From positions 1 to 63,502 of the forward strand of contig CAZJBM010000014.1 of assembly GCA_964544595.1 (NCBI GenBank): a stretch of 63,502 bases of DNA, in the 5' to 3' direction. A program made the translations under genes and the position numbers. Below are positions 1-7,322 of this stretch, one piece after another. Within the stretch, counting starts at the first letter, position 1. Each line of letters begins with the position of its first letter. The stretch comes from JAGBWK01 sp964544595 (GTDB taxonomy: Bacteria; Bacteroidota; Bacteroidia; Bacteroidales; Muribaculaceae). Under the pieces are notes generated by a model. The model saw nothing but the letters and a program-made list of their open reading frames with translations, was not told the DNA's origin and did no database searches.

Positions 1-2
1 TG

Positions 3-482
3 CCGTCGCATTGTGACCGAGCGACGGCTTCAAAAGCGCCTGAGAGATGCGAAACGGAGGTGATTTTCCGCGCAGCGGCACGTATTAAAGGGATTAAGCG
101 ACATGTCGCCGCGGATGGCGACGGCTTGCCCCTCGGTGTCGTCGTCACCACGGCCAACATCCGCGACTCAAAAGCGGCATATCGTCTTATTGGCAGCATC
201 GGCGCCCGACATCCTTACATCAAGACAATCAAAGCCGAAAACGGCTACAGAGGTAAACTGATCGAGGTCGCAAAGCAAGCCATGGCGATTGATATGCGGT
301 GCGTTCAATCCAATTTCGGCACGTCGGAGTTCATCCTCCTGGAGGGTCGGCGGGTTGTCGGGCGCACGATTGCTTGGCTTGATCGTTTCCGCCGATTATG
401 CCGCAACTGCGAGCTGCCGCCCACCACGGCGACAGCGATGGAGAAGCTGGCCTTCATGATGATTCCGCTAAAGCATATTTAG
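3..482 (+). pseudogene. C-terminal remnant of an IS5-type transposase
   Basis: The frame is open from the left edge to a TAG at 480-482 and has no convincing start, so the 5' part lies outside the window. The translation carries typical IS5-family DDE stretches: IKGIKRHVAADGDGLPLG, VVVTTANIRDSKAAY, ENGYRGKLI and SNFGTSE. Two catalytic positions look damaged. The usual ADxGYRG aspartate is Glu (KAENGYRG), and the usual Glu of VVERTFAW is Gly (VVGRTIAW; codon 360-362 is GGG where GAG would be expected). The order of conserved blocks near the left edge (ERCETEVIF) is also irregular, which suggests a frameshift or small deletion. I infer a dead insertion-sequence remnant; the family is fairly sure, the exact IS group is not. 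Confidence 0.8.
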
Positions 483-719
483 CTTCGCCAAAGCTCCACG
501 TTTCAACATGTCATCGTTAGACAGAGGGAGGTGGTAATTACCATCGCCCCGGCCATCCATTGGCATATTCGTCCGTGTTCTTCAGTCGTGTACGTCGAGT
601 ACACTCCATCATCACACGAACAACTCTGCTCAATGGCTGACCGCCTCAGCTTTAACAGATTTTATGGGACAGGCTCTTAAACTGCATAACTCAAACGATA
701 TTGACCCGATAAGAGCCTA
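483..719. other. Non-coding stretch holding a possible IS right end
   Basis: No credible gene here. Around 666-680 the sequence GGGACAGGCTCTTAA resembles the outer end of IS5-type elements, and AGGCTCTTA is repeated in inverted form (TAAGAGCCT) at about 711-719. A short hairpin (GTGTAC / GTACAC) lies near 587-605. The right boundary of the decayed element is therefore probably near 665-720, but the left end and a target duplication cannot be seen. Confidence 0.35.
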
Positions 720-797
720 ATGTTTTTGCAATTGGGAATAATTATGATTAAATTTGCCAAACAAATCAATCATATTATTCCCAATAAGCGTATAGAT

Positions 798-3017
798 ATG
801 AAACTTCATATATTTGCCGCGGTAACGGCGGTAATTTTGGCGACGTTGCCGACTAAAGGTAATATCAGCGACGTGCCTGAAGGGTGGGCAAGATGCTCAT
901 CTATTGATTCGGTCGACGATTACGACCTCACCGGAGGGGCCGACGGCGCGGCAATAGTGCTGAAAAGCAACGGCGGCGATATGCACGACCTTATCGCCGA
1001 GGCTGTCAACAACTACGACGTGATCATTTTCGACGGCAAAAACGGCGATTTTGAAGTGTCGAAGTCTATCGGCCTTTATTCGCTTGCCGGCAAATCTCTT
1101 ATCGGGGTTAACGGCGCGAGTTTCCATACTACCTTTATTGTTCCCGAAGAAGTCCATGCGATGCTCGACGAGATGGACGTAAATTCGCTTAACCAGAACG
1201 CAGGCGATTTTGAAGGCGGCACGCTCTCCAACGGCTCTTTTGTCGCTGAGCTTGGCGAGCTTACCATAAGGCAGGCTATGATCGACCGCTACGGCGACCC
1301 TAAAGAGTCTTATCGGCAATCGGGCGTGTTCACTTTCCACAATTGCTCCAATATCATATTGCGCAACCTCGACTTCACAGGCCCCGGCTCGCTCGACCTC
1401 GGGGGCGCCGACCTGCTTACGCTGCTCGACTGCGACCATGTGTGGATCGACCATTGCCGATTCACCGACGGCCTCGACGGTAATTTCGACATGAGAGACT
1501 GCGATTTCATCACTTTAAGCGATTGTCATTTCCGCTACACCGACCACTCCTACAACCATCCTCTGAGCAATCTTATTTCGGGAGTGGAGACTCCCGAAGG
1601 CTCCCTCCCGAAAAACCACATCAGCTGGTTCCGTTGCTTCTGGGGCGAGGGGTGTCGCGGACGTATGCCTCTGACCGACTACGGCTTCAGCCACATAGTC
1701 AACTGCTATTGGGATTGCACAAAGGGCTCGTGCGTGTCGGGGCGATACGGAGCGAGACTGCTTGTCGAAAATTCTTACGCCACCGCCAAAGTCAGCGCGG
1801 CTCTATCGGTCAAAGACAATACAGTCCAATACGATTGGCGCAACAGCGTCGCGTTTGGCAAACCGACCCCGCAGAGCAACGCGACCCTATCAGTGCCTTA
1901 TAGCTACACAGCTTTCGATGCGTTTGCCGTGCCGGTAAATGTCACGAATTCAAAGACAGGCGCAGGGCCGGTGTTAGCCAACCCTTATTCAAGAGAAATC
2001 ACCGCGGCTCCCGCTGCTATCGATTTCGGAAAAATGTATTCAGGACATCAGGTCTACGGTAAGTTCAACATATCGGCCTTTGGCGATGCGGTGCCCTCAT
2101 CAGTAACGGTGACCGCACCCGACGGCTTACTGCTCTCGACCGCACCCGACGGCGAATACACCACATCAATCCGCATCGATGCCGCCGAAGACTACATGAT
2201 CCAATCAGACGTTTATGTCAGAGCTTCATTCGGTGAAGCCGGCGGCATAGAGCGATTAATCACAGTCACCACCCCCGACGGCTCGTTCACTATCCCTGTA
2301 AAGGCCGATGTGATTAAGCTGGAGGGTGAGCCGGTAGCCGCAACTCTCGTTTGGCCTCTCGACCGCGGAACCTCGAGCTCCCTTACGGCCACAGCCGCTA
2401 TCCCCGAGGCCTTCAGCGAAGCTACTATCGGCATGGGCGACAAAATCTACATCGGCTCGTCGCGAAAGATAGGCGACTCGCTGACATTCACCCAGTTCAA
2501 TCCCACCGAAAACATCGCTAACGTGCTCGACGACCAATGCTACATCACATTTGACGTCACGCCTGCCCCCGGTGTCATATTCGTGCCGAAGAAGCTGAGG
2601 CTCAACGCCTCGCGCATCTACACTGATATGTGCTTCATTGACATTGATTGCTCCCGCGATTCAGCCGAGCCGCAGAAACTGCTTCGCGGCTTCAGGCCCG
2701 ACCGCTGCAACGAATCTCCCTCGTACTCCGAAATCGACCTACCCCTCAGCAGCTTAGGAGTCGGCAACACCCTGCGCGTCACGATTTATCTCTACAACAT
2801 CTCGGCCAACAAGCAGCTCGCTCTCAACAACGTGGTTATCGAAGGCGATATATACGCCTCCCGCTCGTCGGTTGAGACCGTTCTCCCCTCCGGGTCGGCC
2901 GATGGCCCAACCGTCTTCTACGACCTGAAAGGCATCCGCATCGATAATCCTCAGAGCGGCAAGCCGTATCTCATGCGCAACGGCTCCGAGAGCCCGAAAA
3001 TCGTCATTCACCAATAA
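798..3017 (+). CDS. Secreted pectate-lyase-like protein (PL1-type beta-helix) with C-terminal sorting-type tail
   Basis: The ATG at 798 gives 739 residues and begins with a clean signal peptide (MKLHIFAAVTAVILATLPTKG); starts at 720 or 744 would add a non-signal N-terminus. Residues from about 90 to 340 resemble the right-handed beta-helix of polysaccharide lyase family 1, including VWIDHCRFTDG at 215-225, a region ending in GRMPLTDYGFSHIVNCYW, and RYGARLLVENSYA. The second Arg of the family's RxPxxR motif seems to be Asp here (RMPLTD), so activity should not be assumed. The rest is beta-rich modules, ending in VFYDLKGIRIDNPQSGKPYL, which resembles Bacteroidetes type IX secretion or surface-sorting tails. 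It stands alone, without SusC/SusD neighbours. Predicted role: cleavage or binding of pectin-like glycans outside the cell. Confidence 0.82.
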   Translation: MKLHIFAAVTAVILATLPTKGNISDVPEGWARCSSIDSVDDYDLTGGADGAAIVLKSNGGDMHDLIAEAVNNYDVIIFDGKNGDFEVSKSIGLYSLAGKSLIGVNGASFHTTFIVPEEVHAMLDEMDVNSLNQNAGDFEGGTLSNGSFVAELGELTIRQAMIDRYGDPKESYRQSGVFTFHNCSNIILRNLDFTGPGSLDLGGADLLTLLDCDHVWIDHCRFTDGLDGNFDMRDCDFITLSDCHFRYTDHSYNHPLSNLISGVETPEGSLPKNHISWFRCFWGEGCRGRMPLTDYGFSHIVNCYWDCTKGSCVSGRYGARLLVENSYATAKVSAALSVKDNTVQYDWRNSVAFGKPTPQSNATLSVPYSYTAFDAFAVPVNVTNSKTGAGPVLANPYSREITAAPAAIDFGKMYSGHQVYGKFNISAFGDAVPSSVTVTAPDGLLLSTAPDGEYTTSIRIDAAEDYMIQSDVYVRASFGEAGGIERLITVTTPDGSFTIPVKADVIKLEGEPVAATLVWPLDRGTSSSLTATAAIPEAFSEATIGMGDKIYIGSSRKIGDSLTFTQFNPTENIANVLDDQCYITFDVTPAPGVIFVPKKLRLNASRIYTDMCFIDIDCSRDSAEPQKLLRGFRPDRCNESPSYSEIDLPLSSLGVGNTLRVTIYLYNISANKQLALNNVVIEGDIYASRSSVETVLPSGSADGPTVFYDLKGIRIDNPQSGKPYLMRNGSESPKIVIHQ

Positions 3018-3095
3018 TTCTCCCCTACCATCTAAGTCAACTGATTTTAAGACCTATTTACCAACTCAATTTCTATCTGCCGAAAATTTCCCATC

Positions 3096-4235
3096 ATGCG
3101 ACTATTTCTTAACCTTCTCTTAGCGTCAACCATCATCCTGACCTGTGCGCCTTCAGTTTCAGCGCAAGCTCCATTGCAACCTCAAGTGTCGACTACTAAA
3201 CCCGACAAGTCAAAATCTAAGCCCGCCAAAGGGAAATCTTCGCAGAAAGGCAAGAAAGGTAAACAGGCCGACCCTAACGAGACCGAAGCGCCCCAAAAGC
3301 AGGAGAAAAAAAGCGACTCGAAGCACACTCCCGAAGAGTGCTACGAATTAGGATACAAGATTATATCCTCGATTCTCCCCTCAGAGAGCGATCTGAAGCA
3401 AGCGGTGAAACTGTTCAAGCAGGGAGCCGAGAGAGGCAACTCCGACTGTATGTACGCTCTCGGTCAATGCTACCTCGACGGCCGCGGCACTGACCGTAAC
3501 ATCCCCTCCGGCTTAGACTATCTCAACAAATCGGCCGATGCGGGCAACGACAAGGCCCAGGTATCGCTCGCCTACTGCTACTACGCCGGCAACAACGTCA
3601 CCAGCGACTACGACAAAGCGCTTTCACTTCTTCGCCAGGCAACCGCGAAAGAGAATTCCGACGCTCAGGTGCTTCTCGGCATGATGTATCTCGAAGGCAA
3701 AGGCGTGCCTAAAAACGATGCGGTGGCTACCGAGTGGTTTCGCATAGCGGCCGAGAGTGGCAACACAGGGGCTCAGTACCTTCTCGGCAACTGCTACTAT
3801 TATGGCAACGGCATAGAAAAAGATTACCCCGAGGCGGTAAGATGGTATCGCAAAGCATCGGAGATGGGCAACCACGACGCGACCAAAGCGTTGGGCGATT
3901 GCTATTATAACGGTACAGGAGTGACAAAAAAACGCGAGCAATCCGTATCATTATACGAAACAGCCGCGAATTTTGGCAACAGCGACGCGCAATACGCGTT
4001 AGGAAAATGCTACTACGACGGCCAGGGCGTCGAAAAAGACTTCACAAAGGCGATGGACTGGTGGTATCGCGCCGCTGCCCACGAAAACTCCGAAGCGCAA
4101 TTCATGCTGGGGCAGTGTTATGAGAAGGGCCAGGGAGTGGCCAAAAGCATCCCCACCGCCAAATCGTGGTATAAGAAAGCGGCCGACAATGGCCACGAAA
4201 ACGCCTCTAAGCGCTACTCCAAGCTCATAAAATAA
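3096..4235 (+). CDS. Secreted Sel1-repeat (TPR-like) protein
   Basis: 379 residues. A signal peptide (residues 1-23, ending SVSA) is followed by a strongly basic Lys/Ser/Pro-rich linker (about 30-75). Then come seven complete and one partial 36-residue Sel1-like repeats of the type A..WY.KAA..GN..AQY.LG.CYY.G.GV (about 85-379). Sel1 solenoids are protein-interaction scaffolds; no catalytic domain is visible. The low-complexity basic linker may bind nucleic acid, peptidoglycan or membrane, which is inference. The gene converges with the barrel protein at 4242-4760, and only 6 bp separate the two stop codons with no terminator visible. Confidence 0.88.
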   Translation: MRLFLNLLLASTIILTCAPSVSAQAPLQPQVSTTKPDKSKSKPAKGKSSQKGKKGKQADPNETEAPQKQEKKSDSKHTPEECYELGYKIISSILPSESDLKQAVKLFKQGAERGNSDCMYALGQCYLDGRGTDRNIPSGLDYLNKSADAGNDKAQVSLAYCYYAGNNVTSDYDKALSLLRQATAKENSDAQVLLGMMYLEGKGVPKNDAVATEWFRIAAESGNTGAQYLLGNCYYYGNGIEKDYPEAVRWYRKASEMGNHDATKALGDCYYNGTGVTKKREQSVSLYETAANFGNSDAQYALGKCYYDGQGVEKDFTKAMDWWYRAAAHENSEAQFMLGQCYEKGQGVAKSIPTAKSWYKKAADNGHENASKRYSKLIK

Positions 4236-4241
4236 GCCGTA

Positions 4242-4760
4242 TTAGAAACAATACCCTATGCCGAGGGTGAAGCAGCCCGACGAGTAAGACTTAATGAGTG
4301 TGGTTTTCGCTTCGAAAGTCAGCACCATCGTCGGCGACACCTGATACTCCGCCCCGGCTCCGATATTGAGTCCGAAGCGGTTGAAGCGCGTGGTCACATC
4401 GTCGGCCGACTGCTCATCAGCCTCTTTCTCGCGGTGGAGATTCCAGCTCGTATAGTTCAGTCCGGCAAACGGATAGACCTTAAAGCGGCTTTCGCCTAAG
4501 GCGAAGGGAAACTGCGCGTTGCAGTTTAGCGCCAAGGCATCCGTATTATTGTTGCAGAAATGATAATCGGCAGAGGGCGAGAGGCGAAAGTGGCTGTTAA
4601 ACGAGTGGCGGAACCATAAACCGGCCACCGGCACGCTGTTGCGTGTATTGAATCCGACCCTCAGGCCGAAGCTGTTTTCGCCGGCCGCCGCGATCTGCGA
4701 GCCGCCCAAAGTCATCATTGCCGCCAATGCGGTCAATAGTATCGCGTTTTTTCTCATCAT
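4242..4760 (-). CDS. Small outer-membrane beta-barrel protein
   Basis: The start is placed at the ATGATG at 4755-4760 because it gives a signal peptide directly (MMRKNAILLTALAAMMTLGG...IAAAG); the reading frame extends upstream to a TTG at 4805. About 172 residues. The mature part alternates polar and hydrophobic residues (FGLRVGFNTRN, GLWFRHSFNSHFRLSPSADY, FAGLNYTSWNLHR, FNRFGLNIGAGAEYQ, MVLTFEAKTTL) and ends with an aromatic residue (GIGYCF), as expected for an eight-stranded outer-membrane barrel. No ligand is indicated. Its upstream region contains the inverted-repeat element at 4808-4979, so its promoter may lie in or beyond that element. Confidence 0.8.
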   Translation of the reverse strand: MMRKNAILLTALAAMMTLGGSQIAAAGENSFGLRVGFNTRNSVPVAGLWFRHSFNSHFRLSPSADYHFCNNNTDALALNCNAQFPFALGESRFKVYPFAGLNYTSWNLHREKEADEQSADDVTTRFNRFGLNIGAGAEYQVSPTMVLTFEAKTTLIKSYSSGCFTLGIGYCF

Positions 4761-4807
4761 CTGAAATTTACTTGTATGCAAGTGGCTGAATATGCTTGCG
4801 ATCAATA

Positions 4808-4979
4808 TAATAAGTAAGTATCGTAAATTAGTTTATATTAAGATTCGAGATTGATCTTAGTGAGATTTGATTTTGCGAAGAGGGAGTTATGGGGTTCCAT
4901 AATGACCGATGAGCAAAATAAAAAATCGCAATAGCAAGCTGAAGATTGGTATAAACTAATTTTCAATACTTACTTATTA
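4808..4979. repeat. Inverted-repeat-bounded 172-bp element upstream of the barrel gene
   Basis: The arms at 4808-4837 and 4950-4979 are 30 bp each and match in inverted orientation at 28 positions, enclosing 112 bp. The arm contains TAAGTAAGTATCGTAAAT (4811-4828). The enclosed segment contains TTTGCGAAGAGGGAGTTATG at 4872-4891. Both pieces recur in the same order at 5717-5770. The layout fits a small non-autonomous element, or an invertible promoter segment of the kind common in Bacteroidales; no recombinase gene is nearby. Confidence 0.7.
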
Positions 4980-4999
4980 CAATTCCTCCGACTTTCTGA

Positions 5000-5710
5000 T
5001 TAATCTTCGAGGCTGAAATTGATTGTCGTCACCACGCGCACGCTCTTGATCGAAGGGGTATACTCGTCGCGGTTGGTAATCTCGAATTGGCCTTGCGTAG
5101 CCGAGATAATCTTACCCAACTCGCTTTCGGAGTCCTCAGCGAATTTTTGGGCGGCAGCGCGGGCGTTTTTCGTGGCCTCCGCTATCATTTCGGGTTTGAT
5201 AGAGTTGAGTCCGGTGAATTCGTAGAGCGTGCGGTAGTTATAGTCGGTGGTCGACAAAGCCACGCCCGACTTCAGCAGCTCGGTCTGCCGCCCGATCAGC
5301 TCCTCTACCTTGTCGACATTCGACGAGGTGACTACCACTACTGAGGTCACTTTGAATCGGGCCTGCGGGGCTGAATTACCGCTATATCTATCCGACTCGG
5401 AGTCGTATATGGCAGGCGACTCAACCGATATTTCCTTATCCGTTATGCCATTTGTCTTCAGGAAGTCAACTACCTTGGCGTTGTTGACATTGAGCTGATC
5501 GTAAATAGTCAGCAAGTCGTTGCCCGAGAGATTGTAAACGATAGGCCATGTCACCTTATCGGCTTGCACCTCGCGCTCTGCGAGCCCGCGCACCGTCACC
5601 TGCCTACTCCTGTCGGCCAGCGACGAGAGGCCCGATTTGAGGCCCCAGCCTATCGCCGCGAGGCCAATGGCGATGATTACGGCGGGTAGTATTTTCTTAA
5701 TTATATTCAT
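5000..5710 (-). CDS. SIMPL-domain (DUF541) periplasmic protein
   Basis: 236 residues. One N-terminal membrane segment (about 7-27, ILPAVIIAIGLAAIGWGL) is followed by a SIMPL/DUF541 domain beginning RQVTVRGLAEREVQADKVTW, a typical family entry, and ending with the beta-strand VRVVTTINFSL. Members form periplasmic or membrane-anchored oligomers whose biochemical role is mostly unknown; some are linked to oxidative or envelope stress. The gene is monocistronic on the minus strand. The 5717-5733 copy of the repeated leader motif begins 7 bases before its ATG. Confidence 0.88.
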   Translation of the reverse strand: MNIIKKILPAVIIAIGLAAIGWGLKSGLSSLADRSRQVTVRGLAEREVQADKVTWPIVYNLSGNDLLTIYDQLNVNNAKVVDFLKTNGITDKEISVESPAIYDSESDRYSGNSAPQARFKVTSVVVVTSSNVDKVEELIGRQTELLKSGVALSTTDYNYRTLYEFTGLNSIKPEMIAEATKNARAAAQKFAEDSESELGKIISATQGQFEITNRDEYTPSIKSVRVVTTINFSLED

Positions 5711-5716
5711 ATCGGC

Positions 5717-5770
5717 AAGTAAGTATCGTAAATAATTTGTGAAATTTGAGTTTGCGAAGAGGGAGTTATG
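5717..5770 (-). repeat. Second copy of the leader/repeat element
   Basis: AAGTAAGTATCGTAAAT at 5717-5733 is identical to the core of the arm at 4808-4837, and TTTGCGAAGAGGGAGTTATG at 5751-5770 is identical over 20 bases to 4872-4891. The two parts are closer together than in the first copy and there is no opposite inverted arm here. Read on the minus strand, the shared block lies just before the ATG of the SIMPL gene. Confidence 0.7.
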
Positions 5771-5899
5771 ACGTTAGAAAATCCATATTTTATGCAAAGC
5801 TATGAATTATATGTGAAACTTAACATATAAAAAACATATAATTTGCCCCAGTGGGCATAAAAACTTCGCCTCGCGGCGACTTTCTTTAAAAACTTTTCG

Positions 5900-5907
5900 T
5901 ATCTTTG
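5900..5907 (+). promoter_or_regulatory. Promoter -7 element for the glucokinase gene
   Basis: TATCTTTG matches the Bacteroidetes -7 consensus TAnnTTTG. It lies 94 bp before the glucokinase ATG; no perfect -33 TTTG is seen at the expected distance. Confidence 0.55.
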
Positions 5908-6001
5908 ACTCCGACAATTCCGCGCATACCTCCGCCGGCAGGATGCGCTCGACCACGAAAAACTGTTTTACTCATTAAATATATAAAAACATACACACAC
6001 C

Positions 6002-6991
6002 ATGGACAAACCATTCGTTGTAGGCATTGATATAGGCGGCACCAACACCGTCTTCGGCATTGTCGACGCTCGCGGCATTGTTATCGCAAGCTCATCAATC
6101 AAGACTCAGAAGCACTCCAAAATCGAGGATTACATCGAGGAGCTTTGCTCTTCGCTCAACAGCCTCATCAGCCTCAATGACGCTGAAGGGAAAATTCAGG
6201 GCATCGGTATCGGCGCGCCCAACGCCAACTACTATTCAGGCCAGATCGAGACCAACGTCAACCTCCCCTGGCCTTCACCCATACCGTTGGCAAAACTCGT
6301 CAGCGACAAGATGAACCTCCCCGTGGCCATCACCAACGACGCCAACGCCGCGGCTATCGGCGAAATGACCTATGGCGCGGCCCGCGGTCTGAAGGATTTC
6401 ATCATGATCACTCTCGGCACCGGCGTGGGCTCAGGCATTGTCATCAACGGCCAGATGGTCTACGGCTCCGACGGCTTCGCCGGAGAGCTTGGCCACGTCA
6501 CCGTGAAGCGTCATAACGGCCGTCTCTGCGGTTGCGGCCGCACAGGTTGCCTTGAGGCTTACTGCTCGGCCACCGGCGTCGCCCGCACTGCCCGCGAGTT
6601 CCTCGAAATACGCACCGAGCCCTCGCTCCTCCGCGACATCGACATCGACGCCATCACCTCTAAGGACGTCTACGACGCAGCCATGAAGGGCGATAAACTC
6701 GCTATCGAGATCTTCAACTATACCGGCACTATCCTCGGCGAGGCTCTTGCCGACTTCACCGTGTTCTCGGCCCCCGAAGCGTTCGTCATATTCGGCGGTC
6801 TGGCCAAGAGCGGCGACCTGCTGATGAAGCCTGTCCGCGAAGCTTTTGAGAAAAACGTCATGGGCCCCTGGAAAGGCAAGGTCAAAATCATCCTCTCTGA
6901 GCTTAAGGAGGCCGACGCAGCCGTGCTCGGCGCGAGTGCCCTCGGCTGGGAAGCCAAATTCCTCCCCGCCCCCATCGTAACAGAAGCCTGA
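6002..6991 (+). CDS. glk: ROK-family glucokinase
   Basis: 329 residues, a full-length ROK sugar kinase that phosphorylates glucose (or a related hexose) with ATP in the cytoplasm. Visible motifs: phosphate-binding GIDIGGTNTVFG near the N-terminus, NDANAAAIGE with the catalytic Asp, LGTGVGSGIVINGQMVYGSDGFAGELGH with the conserved His, and the zinc-binding CGCGRTGCLE. The last also places it among ROK kinases rather than NagC-type repressors, as there is no N-terminal helix-turn-helix. It is a single-gene unit with a good -7 element upstream and a strong terminator at 7015-7050. Glucose is the likeliest substrate, but N-acetylmannosamine cannot be excluded from sequence alone. Confidence 0.92.
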   Translation: MDKPFVVGIDIGGTNTVFGIVDARGIVIASSSIKTQKHSKIEDYIEELCSSLNSLISLNDAEGKIQGIGIGAPNANYYSGQIETNVNLPWPSPIPLAKLVSDKMNLPVAITNDANAAAIGEMTYGAARGLKDFIMITLGTGVGSGIVINGQMVYGSDGFAGELGHVTVKRHNGRLCGCGRTGCLEAYCSATGVARTAREFLEIRTEPSLLRDIDIDAITSKDVYDAAMKGDKLAIEIFNYTGTILGEALADFTVFSAPEAFVIFGGLAKSGDLLMKPVREAFEKNVMGPWKGKVKIILSELKEADAAVLGASALGWEAKFLPAPIVTEA

Positions 6992-7014
6992 CCCCCTGAT
7001 TTCAACCCATAATA

Positions 7015-7050
7015 AAGGGCGCGCGACCCCGGTTGCGCGTCCTTTTTTTT
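7015..7050 (+). terminator. Intrinsic terminator after the glucokinase gene
   Basis: AAGGGCGCGCGACC at 7015-7028 pairs with GGTTGCGCGTCCTT at 7031-7044 (two G-U pairs; the inner pair must open for a loop), followed by an eight-T run. Confidence 0.88.
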
Positions 7051-7262
7051 GCGCCTGTTTTTTAAATATATCCCATTGATTATCACTGACTGTCATTAAA
7101 GTTACTCAACTATCAACTCCAAAAAAGAGACAAGGTCACAAATCGCAATTGTCCATCCCGCAAAAACAATAAATAGACAGCAATACAGCAATAACAGCAA
7201 AGAAGTATAAGCACAATCCTTGTATTTAACAATTATTAACACGATAATAATTCGTATTTATT

Positions 7263-7270
7263 TATCTTTG
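7263..7270 (+). promoter_or_regulatory. Promoter -7 element for the receptor gene
   Basis: TATCTTTG fits TAnnTTTG and lies 52 bp before the ATG at 7323. The remaining 200 bp between here and the terminator at 7050 is AT-rich with nothing else recognisable. Confidence 0.55.
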
Positions 7271-7322
7271 TCTTTAGCATCCTGTGATAATCGGGACACT
7301 GACGATATTAACTATTTGAATT

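Noticed and set aside
897..1454. 185-codon minus-strand frame opposite the pectate-lyase-like gene
   Set aside because: The plus-strand gene has a signal peptide, beta-helix motifs and sorting tail; the minus frame has nothing.
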